A model generated the notes under the pieces. That model searched no databases, was not told the DNA's origin, and saw only the letters and a list, made by a program, of their open reading frames with translations. The translations under genes were made by a program, and so were the position numbers. Positions 1-9,686 of a stretch of 64,000 bases of DNA are shown here, piece by piece. Positions within the stretch are counted from its first letter, which is position 1, and each line of letters begins with the position of its first letter. Origin of the DNA: Pseudomonas sp. B21-015 (GTDB taxonomy: Bacteria; Pseudomonadota; Gammaproteobacteria; Pseudomonadales; Pseudomonadaceae). The stretch lies in the NCBI RefSeq assembly GCF_024749285.1, contig NZ_CP087196.1:2356001-2420000 (forward strand), in the 5' to 3' direction.

Positions 1-1
1 C

Positions 2-1498
2 CAGCCGCAAATCGACAGCGACGTAAAGGGCGGCAAGACGCCGCGCCTGGTGCTGAACATCGATCCCGGCGAGCCGATCCATTTGCGCAACGTCACGGTG
101 CGTGTCGAGGGGCCTGCGGCCGACCTCAAATCCTTTCGTGTGCCGAAAGGCGACCTGCTGAAGCCTGGCGCGGTGCTTAACCATGGCCATTACGAAGACG
201 CCAAGCGGCTGATCCAGAACCAGGCCTCGCGCTTCGGTTTTTTCAGTGGGCGTTTCACTCGTCAGAAGCTGTTGGTGGACCCGCGTGCGGGCGTCGCCGA
301 CATCGAATTGATCTACGACAGCGGCCCGCGTTATGCGCTGGGCAAGGTCAGTTTTGAAGGCGACACGCCGTTCGACGAAGACCTGCTGCAACGCATGGTG
401 CCGTTCAAGGCCGGTACGCCCTATGACTCCGAACTGATCGCCGAACTCAATCAGGCGCTGCAATCGAGCGGTTATTTCGAAGGCGTGCGCGTCGACGCGG
501 CGCCGACCGCGTCCAGGGACGAGGTGATCCCGGTGGCGGTCAAACTCGACACCCGCAAGCCTCGGACCATGGGCTTGGGTCTGGGGTTTTCCACCGACGT
601 CGGCCCGCGAATCAAGGCCAACTGGACCCGGCACTGGGTCAACCCGCAAGGCGACAGCTATGGCTGGGAAGCCGAACTGTCGGCACCGCGGCAGAACGTC
701 GGGGTGTTTTACGACATTCCCCTGGACCCACCGCTGACCGACAAACTGCGCTGGGCCGCTGGCTATCAATATGAAGAAATCGCTGGCACCGATTCCCTGA
801 GCAAACTGCTGACCCTCGGCCCCGAATGGCACAGCAAGTTGCCCAGCGGCTGGCAGCAGGTGGTGTCGCTCAAGTGGCAGCGCGAGGAATACCAACTCGG
901 CGACGACTCGGGGCTCAGTAACTTGCTGATGCCCGGCGTGAGTTATTCGTACCTCAAAAGCGACAACCGCATCGATCCGCATAACGGCTATCGCCTGCAA
1001 TTCGAAACCAAAGTCGCCAAGGAAGGGTTAGGGTCAGACACCAACCTGATCTACGGCACGGCGTTGGTCAAAGGCCTGACCACGGTCTTCGACAAACACC
1101 GCTTCCTTGGTCGGGTGCAGGTCGGCGGCAGCGCCACCAATGGCTACAAATCGGTGCCGCCGTCTCTACGCTTCTTCGCCGGTGGCGATCAGAGCGTGCG
1201 CGGTTACGACTACCAGAGCCTGTCCCCGGAGAACTCTGAGGGCGACCGTATCGGTGGCCGTTACATGGTGGCCGGCAGCGTCGAGTATCAATATTCCATC
1301 GCCGAAAAATGGCGGGTCGCAACCTTTATCGACCAGGGCAACTCCTTCAACACCCTTGAACTGCCGAACCTCAAGACCGGCGTCGGTGTCGGCATACGCT
1401 GGGTCTCGCCGGTGGGGCCGATTCGCCTCGACCTGGCCCATGCGATGGACGACGACGGCGGCATTCGACTGCACTTTTCCATGGGGCCTGAGCTGTGA
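2..1498 (+). CDS. tamA: TamA, Omp85-family outer membrane assembly factor (5' end outside window)
   Basis: Outer-membrane partner of the TamA-TamB translocation and assembly module, which helps insert autotransporters and other outer-membrane proteins. The frame is open from the first bases, so 498 residues are visible and the signal peptide and first POTRA domain lie upstream of the window. The visible part begins in POTRA-type sequence and continues into an Omp85 barrel with the L6-loop signature VRGYDYQSLSP near residue 400. The protein ends in a short hydrophobic-aromatic tail typical of BAM substrates. The stop codon overlaps the GTG start of tamB by four bases (GTGA), so translation is probably coupled. 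Confidence 0.93.
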   Translation, partial: QPQIDSDVKGGKTPRLVLNIDPGEPIHLRNVTVRVEGPAADLKSFRVPKGDLLKPGAVLNHGHYEDAKRLIQNQASRFGFFSGRFTRQKLLVDPRAGVADIELIYDSGPRYALGKVSFEGDTPFDEDLLQRMVPFKAGTPYDSELIAELNQALQSSGYFEGVRVDAAPTASRDEVIPVAVKLDTRKPRTMGLGLGFSTDVGPRIKANWTRHWVNPQGDSYGWEAELSAPRQNVGVFYDIPLDPPLTDKLRWAAGYQYEEIAGTDSLSKLLTLGPEWHSKLPSGWQQVVSLKWQREEYQLGDDSGLSNLLMPGVSYSYLKSDNRIDPHNGYRLQFETKVAKEGLGSDTNLIYGTALVKGLTTVFDKHRFLGRVQVGGSATNGYKSVPPSLRFFAGGDQSVRGYDYQSLSPENSEGDRIGGRYMVAGSVEYQYSIAEKWRVATFIDQGNSFNTLELPNLKTGVGVGIRWVSPVGPIRLDLAHAMDDDGGIRLHFSMGPEL

Positions 1499-4400
1499 AG
1501 CGTGGTTTGAAAATAGCGCTGCTGGCGATCCCGGCGCTGCTGATACTGGTCGTGCTGGCCTTGATCACCGTGCTGGGCACGGCGACGGGCAGCCGCTGGG
1601 CGCTCGGGTTTGTGCCGGGTTTGACCGTTGAGAATTTCCAGGGACGCTTGGGGGGGCAGTGGAGCGCCGACCATCTGCTGTGGCAGCAGGACAACAGCCG
1701 GGTTGAGCTGAACCAAGCGATTTTCGCCTGGTCGCCGCTGTGCCTGACGCGCATGACGCTGTGCATCGAGCAATTGCAGGCCGAGCAGGTCAGCCTGCAA
1801 TTCCCGCCCGGCGCGCAAGAGCAAAACAGCGGGCCGATCAGTCTCCCTGACTTGAAGTTGCCGCTGGCCATCGAATTGGGCGACGTCAAGGTCGGTCGTC
1901 TGCTGTTCAACGGCAGCGAAGAACTCAAAGGCCTGCAACTGGCGGCGCACTGGACCGCCAAAGGTTTGCAGATCGACTCGGTAAACCTGCAGCGTGATGA
2001 ACTGAGCCTGAACCTGTCCGGCCTGTTGCAACCGAGCGGCAACTGGCCGCTCACAGCCGAAGGCAAACTGACCCTGTCGGCTCCCGAGCCTTGGGCTCTG
2101 GCCTTGAAGGTTGACGGCGACCTGCTGAAAATCCTGAAGCTGAAAGCCGACAGCAGTGGTTACCTGAATGGGCAGCTCACCGGTGAACTGCAACCGCTGG
2201 TGGAAAACCTGCCGGCCAAATTGCGCATCACCGCTGACGGCTTCAAGGCCAGCGCCGATCTGCCGGACACCCTGCAACTCAATCAACTGGAGCTCACCGG
2301 CGACGGCGACCTGAAAAACGGCTACCAGTTGTTCGGCAAAGCCACGTTGCCCGCCGAGCTTGGCCCGGTCGCGCTGTTGCTGCAAGGCAAGGTCGACGCC
2401 AAGGGCGCGCAGATCGCCGCCCTTGACCTGACAGCCAACGACAAACAAAGCCTCAAACTCACAGGGCTTGTGGACTGGAGCAAAGGCCTGAGCGCTGATG
2501 CAAAAATCGACTGGCTGGATTTCCCGTGGCATCGCCTCTATCCGCTGATCGACGAGCCGCAAGTGGCACTGCGCAGCTTCAACGGTGAAGTCTCCTACAC
2601 CGACGGCAACTACATCGGTAACTTCAAGGCCGCACTGGATGGCCCGGCCGGGGCGTTCAGCCTGAACAGCCCGTTCAGCGGCGACCTGAGCCAAATCCAT
2701 CTGCCGCAGTTCAAGCTCGAAGCCGGGCAGGGCAAGGCCGAAGGGCACCTGAACCTGCAATTTGCCGATGGTATCGCCTGGGATACGGCGCTGGACCTCT
2801 CGGCGATCAACCCGGCGTACTGGCTCGCGGAGTTGCCGGGTACGTTGGCTGGTCCGTTGCGCAGCAAAGGCGAAATGAAGAATGAAACGCTCAGCCTGAC
2901 CGCCGACCTGGACCTGAAAGGCAAACTGCGCGGGCAACCGGCGGTGTTGCAAGCCAAGGCCGATGGCGGCGGCGAGCAATGGAACCTCAGCGCGTTGCAG
3001 ATTCGCCTCGGTGACAACAGCATCAATGGCAAGGGCAGCCTGCAACAGAAACTCGCCGGCCAGATCGACATCAAGCTGCCGCGACTGGCCCAGCTCTGGC
3101 CGCAACTGCGCGGCCAGCTCAATGGTCGGGTCGATGTCGCTGGCACGCTCAAGGCACCGCAAGGCAAGCTCGCCCTGCAAGGCACGCAACTGGTTTTCGA
3201 AGACAACCGCCTGCAAAGCCTCAATCTGGACGCCACCCTCGACAGCGCCCAGCGAGCGAAGGTCGACCTCAAGGGCAGCGGCATTCAGACCGGCGATACA
3301 TCACTGGGCACGTTGACCGCCAGCGGCCAGGGCGACATCAAAAACCAGAAACTGATGCTCGACCTGCAAGGGCCGAAGCTGAAACTGGCCCTTGGTCTTG
3401 ACGGCACGCTGGATAAGGGCAACTGGCGCGGGCGTCTGGCCAGCGGCGATATCCAGGCCGGCGGTCAGGACTGGAAGCTGCAAAGTCCGGCGAAACTTGA
3501 GCGGCTGGCGGACGGCAAAATCAATTTCGGCGCCCATTGCTGGATGTCCGGCCCGGCCAGCCTGTGCGGCGAAGATCAGCGCTTGATGCCTGAGCCGAAG
3601 CTGCGTTACCACCTCAAGCAATTCCCCATCGACAGCCTGGCGCAATGGTTGCCGAAGGATTTCGCCTGGCAGGGCAAGCTCAACGCCGACCTGCAACTGG
3701 ACGTGCCGGCCAGTGGCCCGAATGGCCAGATCAGCGTCGATGCCAGCGGCGGCACATTGCGCATGAAGGAAAAGGAGCAATGGCTGGACTTCCCGTACCA
3801 GACCCTGAAACTCACCAGCAGGCTCACGCCCAAACGCATCGACACCGACCTCAACTTCGTCGGCGGCAAGCTCGGTGAGCTGATGCTTCAGGCGCAGATC
3901 AACCCGTTGCCGAAGAACAAACCGCTGACCGGCTCGTTCCGCCTCAGTGGTCTGGATTTGTCGGTGGCGCGGCCGTTTGTGCCGATGGTCGAGAAACTCA
4001 CCGGGCATTTGAACGGCAGTGGCACGCTGTCCGGCGGGTTGCTGGCGCCGCTGGTCAACGGCAACTTGTTGCTCAGTGACGGCGAAATCTCCGGCTCTGA
4101 ATTACCGATGGATTTGGAGGCCTTGCAACTTCAAGCCGTGATTGTCGGCGAAACCGTTCAGTTGAACGGCGGCTGGAAGAGCGGCAAGACCGGGCATGGC
4201 AGCCTGAACGGCAACATCGCCTGGGGGCAGGCATTGATCGTGGATCTGGCGCTCAAAGGTTCGCAGTTGCCGGTCACGGTCGAGCCTTATGCCAAGCTGG
4301 AAATGGCACCGGACCTGAAAATCTCCATGAAGGACGACAAACTGGCGGTCGTCGGCAAGGTGCTGGTGCCCAAGGGCGAAATTACCGTGCGCGAGTTGCC

Positions 4401-5163
4401 GCCGTCGACGGTCAAGGTCTCCGATGACACGGTGATCGTCGGTCAGCAGACCGAAGAGGGCAAGCCGCCGATGGCCATGGCGATGGACGTCGATGTGGTG
4501 GTCGGGGAAGACAAACTCAGCTTTGCCGGGTTCGGCCTGACCGCCAATCTGCAAGGCCATGTGCACATCGGCGACAACATGGACACCCGAGGCGAGCTGT
4601 GGCTCAACGACGGGCGTTATCGCGCCTACGGTCAGCGGCTGACGGTGCGCCGGGCGCGTCTGTTGTTTGCCGGCCCCATCGATCAGCCGTACCTCGATAT
4701 CGAAGCGATTCGCCAGACCGACGACGTGATCGCCGGCATTCGCCTGAGTGGCAGTGCCGAGCAGCCGACCACGCAGATCTTTTCCGAACCGGCGATGAGT
4801 CAGGAGCAGGCGTTGTCCTATCTGGTGCTGGGGCGTCCGCTGAGCACCACGGGTGAAGACAACAACATGCTCGCCCAGGCCGCCCTCGGGTTGGGCTTGA
4901 TGGGCAGCTCCGGCGTGACCAGCGGCTTGGCCAAGGATCTGGGCATTCAGGACTTCCAGCTCGATACTCAGGGCAGCGGTACTAACACCGCGGTGGTGGC
5001 CAGCGGCAATATTTCGGAAAAACTCAGCTTGCGTTATGGGGTTGGGGTGTTCGAACCAGCCAACACCATCGCCTTGCGCTACAAGCTGAGCAAAAAGGTC
5101 TACCTCGAAGCCGCCAGCGGCGTGGCCAGTTCGCTGGACATCTTCTATAAGCGGGATTTCTAG
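1495..5163 (+). CDS. tamB: TamB, translocation and assembly module inner-membrane protein
   Basis: A 1222-residue AsmA-like protein thought to bridge the periplasm as a long beta-taco, passing substrates or phospholipids between the inner membrane and TamA. Residues about 7-28 form one N-terminal membrane anchor rich in L, I and V. The body is a long run of repetitive beta-rich segments of the type LNLSGLLQPSGNWPLTAEGK. The last roughly 350 residues match the conserved TamB/DUF490 domain, and the protein ends in phenylalanine (YKRDF). The GTG start overlaps the tamA stop. Length is within the usual 1200-1350 range, and nothing looks broken. Confidence 0.93.
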   Translation: MKRGLKIALLAIPALLILVVLALITVLGTATGSRWALGFVPGLTVENFQGRLGGQWSADHLLWQQDNSRVELNQAIFAWSPLCLTRMTLCIEQLQAEQVSLQFPPGAQEQNSGPISLPDLKLPLAIELGDVKVGRLLFNGSEELKGLQLAAHWTAKGLQIDSVNLQRDELSLNLSGLLQPSGNWPLTAEGKLTLSAPEPWALALKVDGDLLKILKLKADSSGYLNGQLTGELQPLVENLPAKLRITADGFKASADLPDTLQLNQLELTGDGDLKNGYQLFGKATLPAELGPVALLLQGKVDAKGAQIAALDLTANDKQSLKLTGLVDWSKGLSADAKIDWLDFPWHRLYPLIDEPQVALRSFNGEVSYTDGNYIGNFKAALDGPAGAFSLNSPFSGDLSQIHLPQFKLEAGQGKAEGHLNLQFADGIAWDTALDLSAINPAYWLAELPGTLAGPLRSKGEMKNETLSLTADLDLKGKLRGQPAVLQAKADGGGEQWNLSALQIRLGDNSINGKGSLQQKLAGQIDIKLPRLAQLWPQLRGQLNGRVDVAGTLKAPQGKLALQGTQLVFEDNRLQSLNLDATLDSAQRAKVDLKGSGIQTGDTSLGTLTASGQGDIKNQKLMLDLQGPKLKLALGLDGTLDKGNWRGRLASGDIQAGGQDWKLQSPAKLERLADGKINFGAHCWMSGPASLCGEDQRLMPEPKLRYHLKQFPIDSLAQWLPKDFAWQGKLNADLQLDVPASGPNGQISVDASGGTLRMKEKEQWLDFPYQTLKLTSRLTPKRIDTDLNFVGGKLGELMLQAQINPLPKNKPLTGSFRLSGLDLSVARPFVPMVEKLTGHLNGSGTLSGGLLAPLVNGNLLLSDGEISGSELPMDLEALQLQAVIVGETVQLNGGWKSGKTGHGSLNGNIAWGQALIVDLALKGSQLPVTVEPYAKLEMAPDLKISMKDDKLAVVGKVLVPKGEITVRELPPSTVKVSDDTVIVGQQTEEGKPPMAMAMDVDVVVGEDKLSFAGFGLTANLQGHVHIGDNMDTRGELWLNDGRYRAYGQRLTVRRARLLFAGPIDQPYLDIEAIRQTDDVIAGIRLSGSAEQPTTQIFSEPAMSQEQALSYLVLGRPLSTTGEDNNMLAQAALGLGLMGSSGVTSGLAKDLGIQDFQLDTQGSGTNTAVVASGNISEKLSLRYGVGVFEPANTIALRYKLSKKVYLEAASGVASSLDIFYKRDF

Positions 5164-5194
5164 ACCCGCGTTTTCTTCCAGATACCGCGTCGCT

Positions 5195-5251
5195 CACAAT
5201 CGCGGGAAAGCCCGCTCCCACAGGTTCAGCGAGATCCTTGTGGGAGTGGGG
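5195..5251. repeat. REP-like palindrome plus partial copy
   Basis: One arm, CGCGGGAAAGCCCGCTCCCACAG, is followed by a short inverted partial copy (TGTGGGAGTGGGG). It sits just after the tamB stop and is related to the longer REP pairs at 18.1, 24.9 and 61.9 kb. Confidence 0.6.
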
Positions 5252-5260
5252 CGGCGGCGC

Positions 5261-5753
5261 TCAGAGTTTGAACTGGGCGACCGAGATGCTGAACGAACCG
5301 GCCAGGCGCGACAGCTCCTGGCTAGCGGCCGCCGTCTGATTGGCCCCCGCGGCGCTCTGGGTCGACAGGTCTTGGATGTTCGTCAGGTTACGGTCCACTT
5401 CCCGTGCGACCTGGGCCTGCTCTTCGGAGGCGGAGGCAATCACCAGATTGCGTTCGTTGATGATCGAGACGCCGACCGTAATCTTCTGCAACGCCGAACC
5501 GGCGTCCTGCGCCAGATCCTGGGTTTGAGTGGCCAGTGCCAGGCTCTTGCCCATGGCGTTCACGGCCCCGTCGGCTCCGCGTTGCACGGTGCTGATCATG
5601 CCTTCGATTTACGCCTCTCTGCCCATCAAGCAGACGATACAGCCCACGGTTGTGTGCGGTGAGGCTGCTCAGGGTTTCCCCGGTTTTGCCCACTGACACG
5701 AGGTTGTTAGAAAAGGTCAACGCCAGCGCCGTGGACAACCGATTAATGCCCAA
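5261..5753 (-). pseudogene. Methyl-accepting chemotaxis protein remnant
   Basis: From about 5612 down to 5261 the minus strand encodes the last ~115 residues of a Pseudomonas chemoreceptor signalling domain: IEGMISTVQRG, INERNLVIASASEEQAQVARE and QSAAGANQTAAASQELSRLA are its typical C-terminal heptad segments. The ligand-binding domain, membrane segments, HAMP and the receptor-tip hairpin are missing. Upstream, 5613-5753 encodes about 45 residues in another frame (MGINRLSTALALTFSNN...) that joins the tail out of frame. I do not recognise that piece with certainty; it may be the receptor's 5' end joined by an internal deletion. No functional receptor can be made from this DNA. Confidence 0.7.
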
Positions 5754-6017
5754 GATGCTCCCGGCGCCTACGAGTTTTTTTCGCTCGCAGCCCAGAGCAA
5801 GACATTACGGACTCTGGACGCGGGGAGGACACACAACCAAGTCTATTTCTGCCGGATCGCTGAAGGCCTGATAGGCGCGCCTGTGCTCAAAACCGTTGAG
5901 CGGGAGGGGCATAATCGGATGCCGCGATTGACATCAAAATGTCATCTTTTAATCGCATGAACGCCATGTTCGCTGAGTAATGTTCTCGCCAATGAGATCG
6001 ATCTCAAGCGAGCGACA
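5613..6017. other. Intergenic region upstream of the LacI-type gene
   Basis: Apart from the out-of-frame chemoreceptor fragment, this stretch holds no gene. Its last 100 bases carry two perfect palindromes next to the LacI-type gene and a possible -35 element TTGACA at 5928-5933. Nothing is recognisable between about 5755 and 5925. Confidence 0.5.
5929..6006. promoter_or_regulatory. Candidate operators for the LacI-family regulator
   Basis: Two perfect palindromes precede the regulator start. TGACAT-CAAA-ATGTCA (5929-5944) overlaps a TTGACA -35-like hexamer. TGAGATCGATCTCA (5993-6006) lies 11 bases before the ATG and has the central CG usual for LacI-family operators. Assignment to this regulator is inferred from position and symmetry; the second site is the better candidate for autoregulation. 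Confidence 0.5.
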
Positions 6018-7037
6018 ATGACTGATTTGAAAGAAGTTGCACGACTGGCAGGTGTATCGCGGGCGACTGCCGCGCGGACCTTTGCCTCCCCCGAAGTGGT
6101 GCGTCCGGCGACCCGCGAGCAAGTGTTCGCCGCTGCCCGCGAACTGGGTTTTCGGCCCAATCGCCTCGGCCGCCAACTGCGTTTGCAAACCACCAACCTG
6201 ATCGGGGTGGTGGTCCCCAATCTCCTCAATCCGGTGTTCGCCGAGCAGTTCCAGGCAATGGAGCGGGCCGCGCGTTTGCGTGGCTACAATTTGTTGCTGG
6301 CGACCACCGATTACAACAGCGAGCGTGAAAGCGCGGTGGTCGAGGAGTTGTTGCGCCAGCGGGTTGACGGGCTGGTGCTGACCGTCACCGATGCCGAAAG
6401 CAACCGCGTGCTGCAAAGCCTCGCCAGCGAGGACACGCCGTTTGTGCTGGCTTATCACCAACCGGGCAATCCCGATTACAGCGCGGTGTCGGTCGACAAC
6501 CGCGCCGGGATGGCACTGGCCACGCGTTACTTGTTGGACGCGGGGCATCGGCGCATTGGCATGGTCGCCGGCCCGGCATTGCAGTCTGACCGTGCCCGTC
6601 TGCGTTACGCCGGTTATGGCGACGCGATGCGTGAGCACGGCCTCGACAGCTTGCCGGTGATCGAAATGCCCGCCCATACCCAAGCCGATTTCGCCGCCCT
6701 TGAACCTTTTTTGTCCGGACCACAGGCGCCCAGCGCGTTGGTCTGTTCCAACGATTTGCTGGCGATCAGCCTGATCGCCGAACTGCGCCGACACGGCTGG
6801 AATGTGCCTCGGCAACTGTCAGTGATCGGTTTCGACGGTATCGCCCTGGGCACGCAAATGCATCCCACGCTGTGCAGCGTGGTGCAGCCAATTGCAACGC
6901 TGGCCAGCACGGTCATTGACCAGTTGCTGGCACAAATTGCTGGCGCCGCCCCGGTTTCCCATTGCCTGCCTTGCCATGTCCGGCCAGGCGAAAGTACTCA
7001 ACCCTACGAGGAGAAACTCGATGATCCGCTTCACTAA
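6018..7037 (+). CDS. LacI-family transcriptional regulator
   Basis: A 339-residue regulator. Residues 4-23 (LKEVARLAGVSRATAARTF) form the LacI helix-turn-helix. A hinge follows (FRPNRLGRQLR), then a periplasmic-binding-protein-like effector domain beginning NLIGVVVPNLLNPVFAEQF. The coding region runs 17 bases past the ATG of the next gene, so it is transcribed and probably translated together with the ABC importer. It most likely senses the imported ligand or its breakdown product. A short palindrome just upstream suggests autoregulation. The effector cannot be read from the sequence. Confidence 0.88.
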   Translation: MTDLKEVARLAGVSRATAARTFASPEVVRPATREQVFAAARELGFRPNRLGRQLRLQTTNLIGVVVPNLLNPVFAEQFQAMERAARLRGYNLLLATTDYNSERESAVVEELLRQRVDGLVLTVTDAESNRVLQSLASEDTPFVLAYHQPGNPDYSAVSVDNRAGMALATRYLLDAGHRRIGMVAGPALQSDRARLRYAGYGDAMREHGLDSLPVIEMPAHTQADFAALEPFLSGPQAPSALVCSNDLLAISLIAELRRHGWNVPRQLSVIGFDGIALGTQMHPTLCSVVQPIATLASTVIDQLLAQIAGAAPVSHCLPCHVRPGESTQPYEEKLDDPLH

Positions 7038-8025
7038 AACCCTGGCGGCGTTATGGCTGTGCGGTGTGGCCAGCCTGGCCCAGGCCTCTGAAACGGCGAT
7101 TTGCTACAACTGTCCGCCGGAATGGGCGGATTGGGGCACTCAACTCAAGGCCATTGCCAACACCACAGGCGTGCAGGTACCGCTGGACAACAAAAACTCT
7201 GGCCAGGCCCTGGCGCAGTTGGTTGCCGAGCACGCCGCGCCGGTGGCGGACGTGGTGTATTACGGCGTGACGTTCGGTTTACAGGCACAAAAAGCCGGAG
7301 TGGTCGGGACTTATAAACCCAAAGGCTGGGAGCAGATTCCGACGGGGTTGAAAGACCCGCAGGGGCACTGGTTTGCAATTCATTCCGGCACGTTGGGAAT
7401 CATGGTCAACGTCGATGCGCTGGGTGGCTTGCCGGTTCCGCAGAGCTGGGCTGATCTGCTCAAGCCTGAGTACAAAGGCATGGTCGGCTACCTCGACCCA
7501 TCCAGTGCATTCGTCGGTTACGTGTCGGCGGTCGCCATTAATCAGGCCATGGGCGGGACCCTGGATAACTTCGCGCCCGCCATTGATTACTTCCAGAAAC
7601 TGGCGAAAAACGCGCCCATCGTGCCGAAACAAACCGCGTATGCGCGGGTGCTTTCCGGTGAGCTGCCGATTCTGGTCGACTACGATTTCAACGCTTACCG
7701 CGCGCGCTACAAAGACAAGGCCAACGTCGCTTTCGTGATCCCCAGGGAAGGCAGCATCAGCGTGCCTTACGTGATGAGCGTGGTCGACAACGCGCCGCAT
7801 CGCGCCAACGCCGAAAGGGTCCTGGATTTTGTGCTGTCCGACCAGGGGCAGGCATTATGGGCCAAGGCATATCTGCGTCCGGTTCGTGAGATGAAGATGC
7901 CGGCCGACGTCGCCGCGCAGTTCCTTCCAGACAGTGACTATGCCCGCGCCGGCGTGGTCGATTACGAAAAAATGGCGGCGGTGCAGGAAGCCTTTGCTGC
8001 GCGCTATCTGAGTGAGGTCAAGTAA
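7021..8025 (+). CDS. ABC transporter periplasmic substrate-binding protein (FbpA/PotD-like)
   Basis: A 334-residue periplasmic receptor of the group 1/8 solute-binding-protein type used for Fe(III), polyamines and phosphonates. Residues 1-22 are a Sec signal peptide with likely cleavage after AQA. The ATG at 7021 was chosen because AGGAG lies nine bases upstream and the signal peptide starts there; the open frame extends upstream, but that part overlaps the regulator. The mature start SETAICYNCPPEW has a CxxC pair. No ligand motif is decisive. Linkage to a GpdQ-like phosphodiesterase suggests a phosphodiester such as a glycerophospho-compound (inference). Confidence 0.85.
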   Translation: MIRFTKTLAALWLCGVASLAQASETAICYNCPPEWADWGTQLKAIANTTGVQVPLDNKNSGQALAQLVAEHAAPVADVVYYGVTFGLQAQKAGVVGTYKPKGWEQIPTGLKDPQGHWFAIHSGTLGIMVNVDALGGLPVPQSWADLLKPEYKGMVGYLDPSSAFVGYVSAVAINQAMGGTLDNFAPAIDYFQKLAKNAPIVPKQTAYARVLSGELPILVDYDFNAYRARYKDKANVAFVIPREGSISVPYVMSVVDNAPHRANAERVLDFVLSDQGQALWAKAYLRPVREMKMPADVAAQFLPDSDYARAGVVDYEKMAAVQEAFAARYLSEVK

Positions 8026-8895
8026 GTGACGACTGTGCCGCTCAACGTGCAGGACGTCTCGTCCCGCCACGATGTTTTACAGCGCTTGCGACCAACGGCC
8101 GCCTGGGCGCTGGCCCCGGCGGCAGCGGTTCTGCTCGCGTTCTGGCTGTTGCCGCTGGCGCATTTGATTCTGCTGGGTGGGCAACGGCGCGACGGCAGCG
8201 ACAGTGGCTATTGGCAAGTGCTCAGTAGTGCGCAATACCTTGGCAGCTTGGTGCAGACCTGCCTCCTGGCGGCGTTGGTGACACTGGCGGCGTTGTTGGT
8301 CGGTGGCATCAGCGGGGTGTTTCTCGCTCGCCAGCAGTTCTTCGGGCGCTCGGCGTTGGTTGCGCTGCTGACGTTTCCGCTGGCGTTTCCCGGGGTGGTG
8401 GTCGGCTTTCTGGTGATTCTGCTGGCCGGTCGACAAGGCCTTTTTGCCTCGCTCGGTCTGGAGCTGGCGGGTGAGCGCTGGATTTTCGCTTACTCGCTGA
8501 CGGGGCTGTTCATCGGTTATCTGTACTTCTCGATTCCGCGGGTGATTCTCACGGTGATGGCCGCGTGTGAAAGCCTGGATCGCAGCCTGGAAGAAGCCGC
8601 GCACTCACTCGGCGCCGGGCATTGGCGGGTGGTGTGCGACGTGATCGTGCCGGGGTTGGCTCCCGCGCTGGTGTCCTGCGGCGCCATTTGTTTCGCGACG
8701 TCGATGGGCGCTTTCGGCACTGCGTTCACCTTGGGCACGCGGCTGAACGTGACCCCCGTGGCCATCTATAACGTGTTCACCAACTACGCCAATTTCACCG
8801 TGGCCGCTGCGCTGTCGGTCATCCTCGGAGCGGTCACCTGGGCGGTGCTGTTACTGGCACGGCGCGTGGCCAAACAGTCGGGGACGGTTTTGTGA
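8026..8895 (+). CDS. ABC transporter permease, first subunit
   Basis: A 289-residue inner-membrane permease of the PotB/CysT type. It shows about six hydrophobic segments, beginning near residue 26 after a hydrophilic N-terminus. The cytoplasmic EAA loop reads LEEAAHSLGAGHWRVVCDVI near residue 190 and would contact the ATPase. The GTG start directly follows the TAA of the binding-protein gene, and the end overlaps the second permease by four bases. The tight spacing supports one transcript. Confidence 0.87.
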   Translation: MTTVPLNVQDVSSRHDVLQRLRPTAAWALAPAAAVLLAFWLLPLAHLILLGGQRRDGSDSGYWQVLSSAQYLGSLVQTCLLAALVTLAALLVGGISGVFLARQQFFGRSALVALLTFPLAFPGVVVGFLVILLAGRQGLFASLGLELAGERWIFAYSLTGLFIGYLYFSIPRVILTVMAACESLDRSLEEAAHSLGAGHWRVVCDVIVPGLAPALVSCGAICFATSMGAFGTAFTLGTRLNVTPVAIYNVFTNYANFTVAAALSVILGAVTWAVLLLARRVAKQSGTVL

Positions 8896-9686
8896 AACGT
8901 ACAACGCTGTTTATCGCACAGCTGGTTTTTACCCTGCTGGTCTGTGCCTTCATGTTGGTGCCCGTGCTGATGTCGTTGCTGGCGGGGCTGACGCGCAATT
9001 ACTTCGTCGGGGTGTCCGGTGGCCTGACGTTCGACTGGTTGATTCAGGTCTGGCAAAGCTACTCGCCGACGGTCTGGTTATCGCTGCAATTGGCGGTTGC
9101 CTGTGCCGTGTGTGTTTGCGTGATCGGCGTGCCGGCGGCTTATGCCCTGGTGCGGATGAACAACCGCTTCAGCCGCGCATTCGAAGAGCTGATGGTATTG
9201 CCCGTGGCCATGCCAGGCTTGGCTACTGCTTTGGCGTTGCTGCTGACCTACGGGCAGTTCGGCGAATTTCGCAGCAGTTGGCTGTTTATCCTGGTGGGTC
9301 ATGTGCTGTTTACCTTGCCATTTCTGGTGCGCCCAGTGATGGCGGTGATGCAGCGCCAGCACTTGCCGACCCTCGAAGAGGCGGCGGCGAGCCTCGGTGC
9401 CGGGCCGATCAAGCGTTTCTTCAGTGTGGTGGTGCCCAATTGTCGGGCCGGGATACTGGCCGGAGTGCTGATGGTCGTCACCCTGTCGCTGGGTGAGTTC
9501 AACCTGACCTGGATGCTCCACACACCGATGACCAAGACCTTGCCAGTGGGCCTGGCTGACAGCTATGCCTCGGCGCGGCTGGAAGTGGCCAGCGCCTACA
9601 CCCTCATATTTCTGTTGATGATCGTGCCGCTGCTGATTGCGTTGCAGGCCATCAGCGCCCGTCTTTCTCGTGGAGAGCGTCGATGA
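8892..9686 (+). CDS. ABC transporter permease, second subunit
   Basis: A 264-residue PotC-type permease with six predicted membrane helices. Its EAA loop is LEEAAASLGAGPIKRFFSVV near residue 158. The GTG start lies inside the end of the first permease gene, and the stop overlaps the ATPase start (ATGA). It forms the heterodimeric pore with the preceding subunit. Confidence 0.87.
   Translation: MKRTTLFIAQLVFTLLVCAFMLVPVLMSLLAGLTRNYFVGVSGGLTFDWLIQVWQSYSPTVWLSLQLAVACAVCVCVIGVPAAYALVRMNNRFSRAFEELMVLPVAMPGLATALALLLTYGQFGEFRSSWLFILVGHVLFTLPFLVRPVMAVMQRQHLPTLEEAAASLGAGPIKRFFSVVVPNCRAGILAGVLMVVTLSLGEFNLTWMLHTPMTKTLPVGLADSYASARLEVASAYTLIFLLMIVPLLIALQAISARLSRGERR

Noticed and set aside
5240..5662. 140-codon plus-strand ORF
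   Set aside because: Antisense to the chemoreceptor remnant, whose motifs are recognisable.
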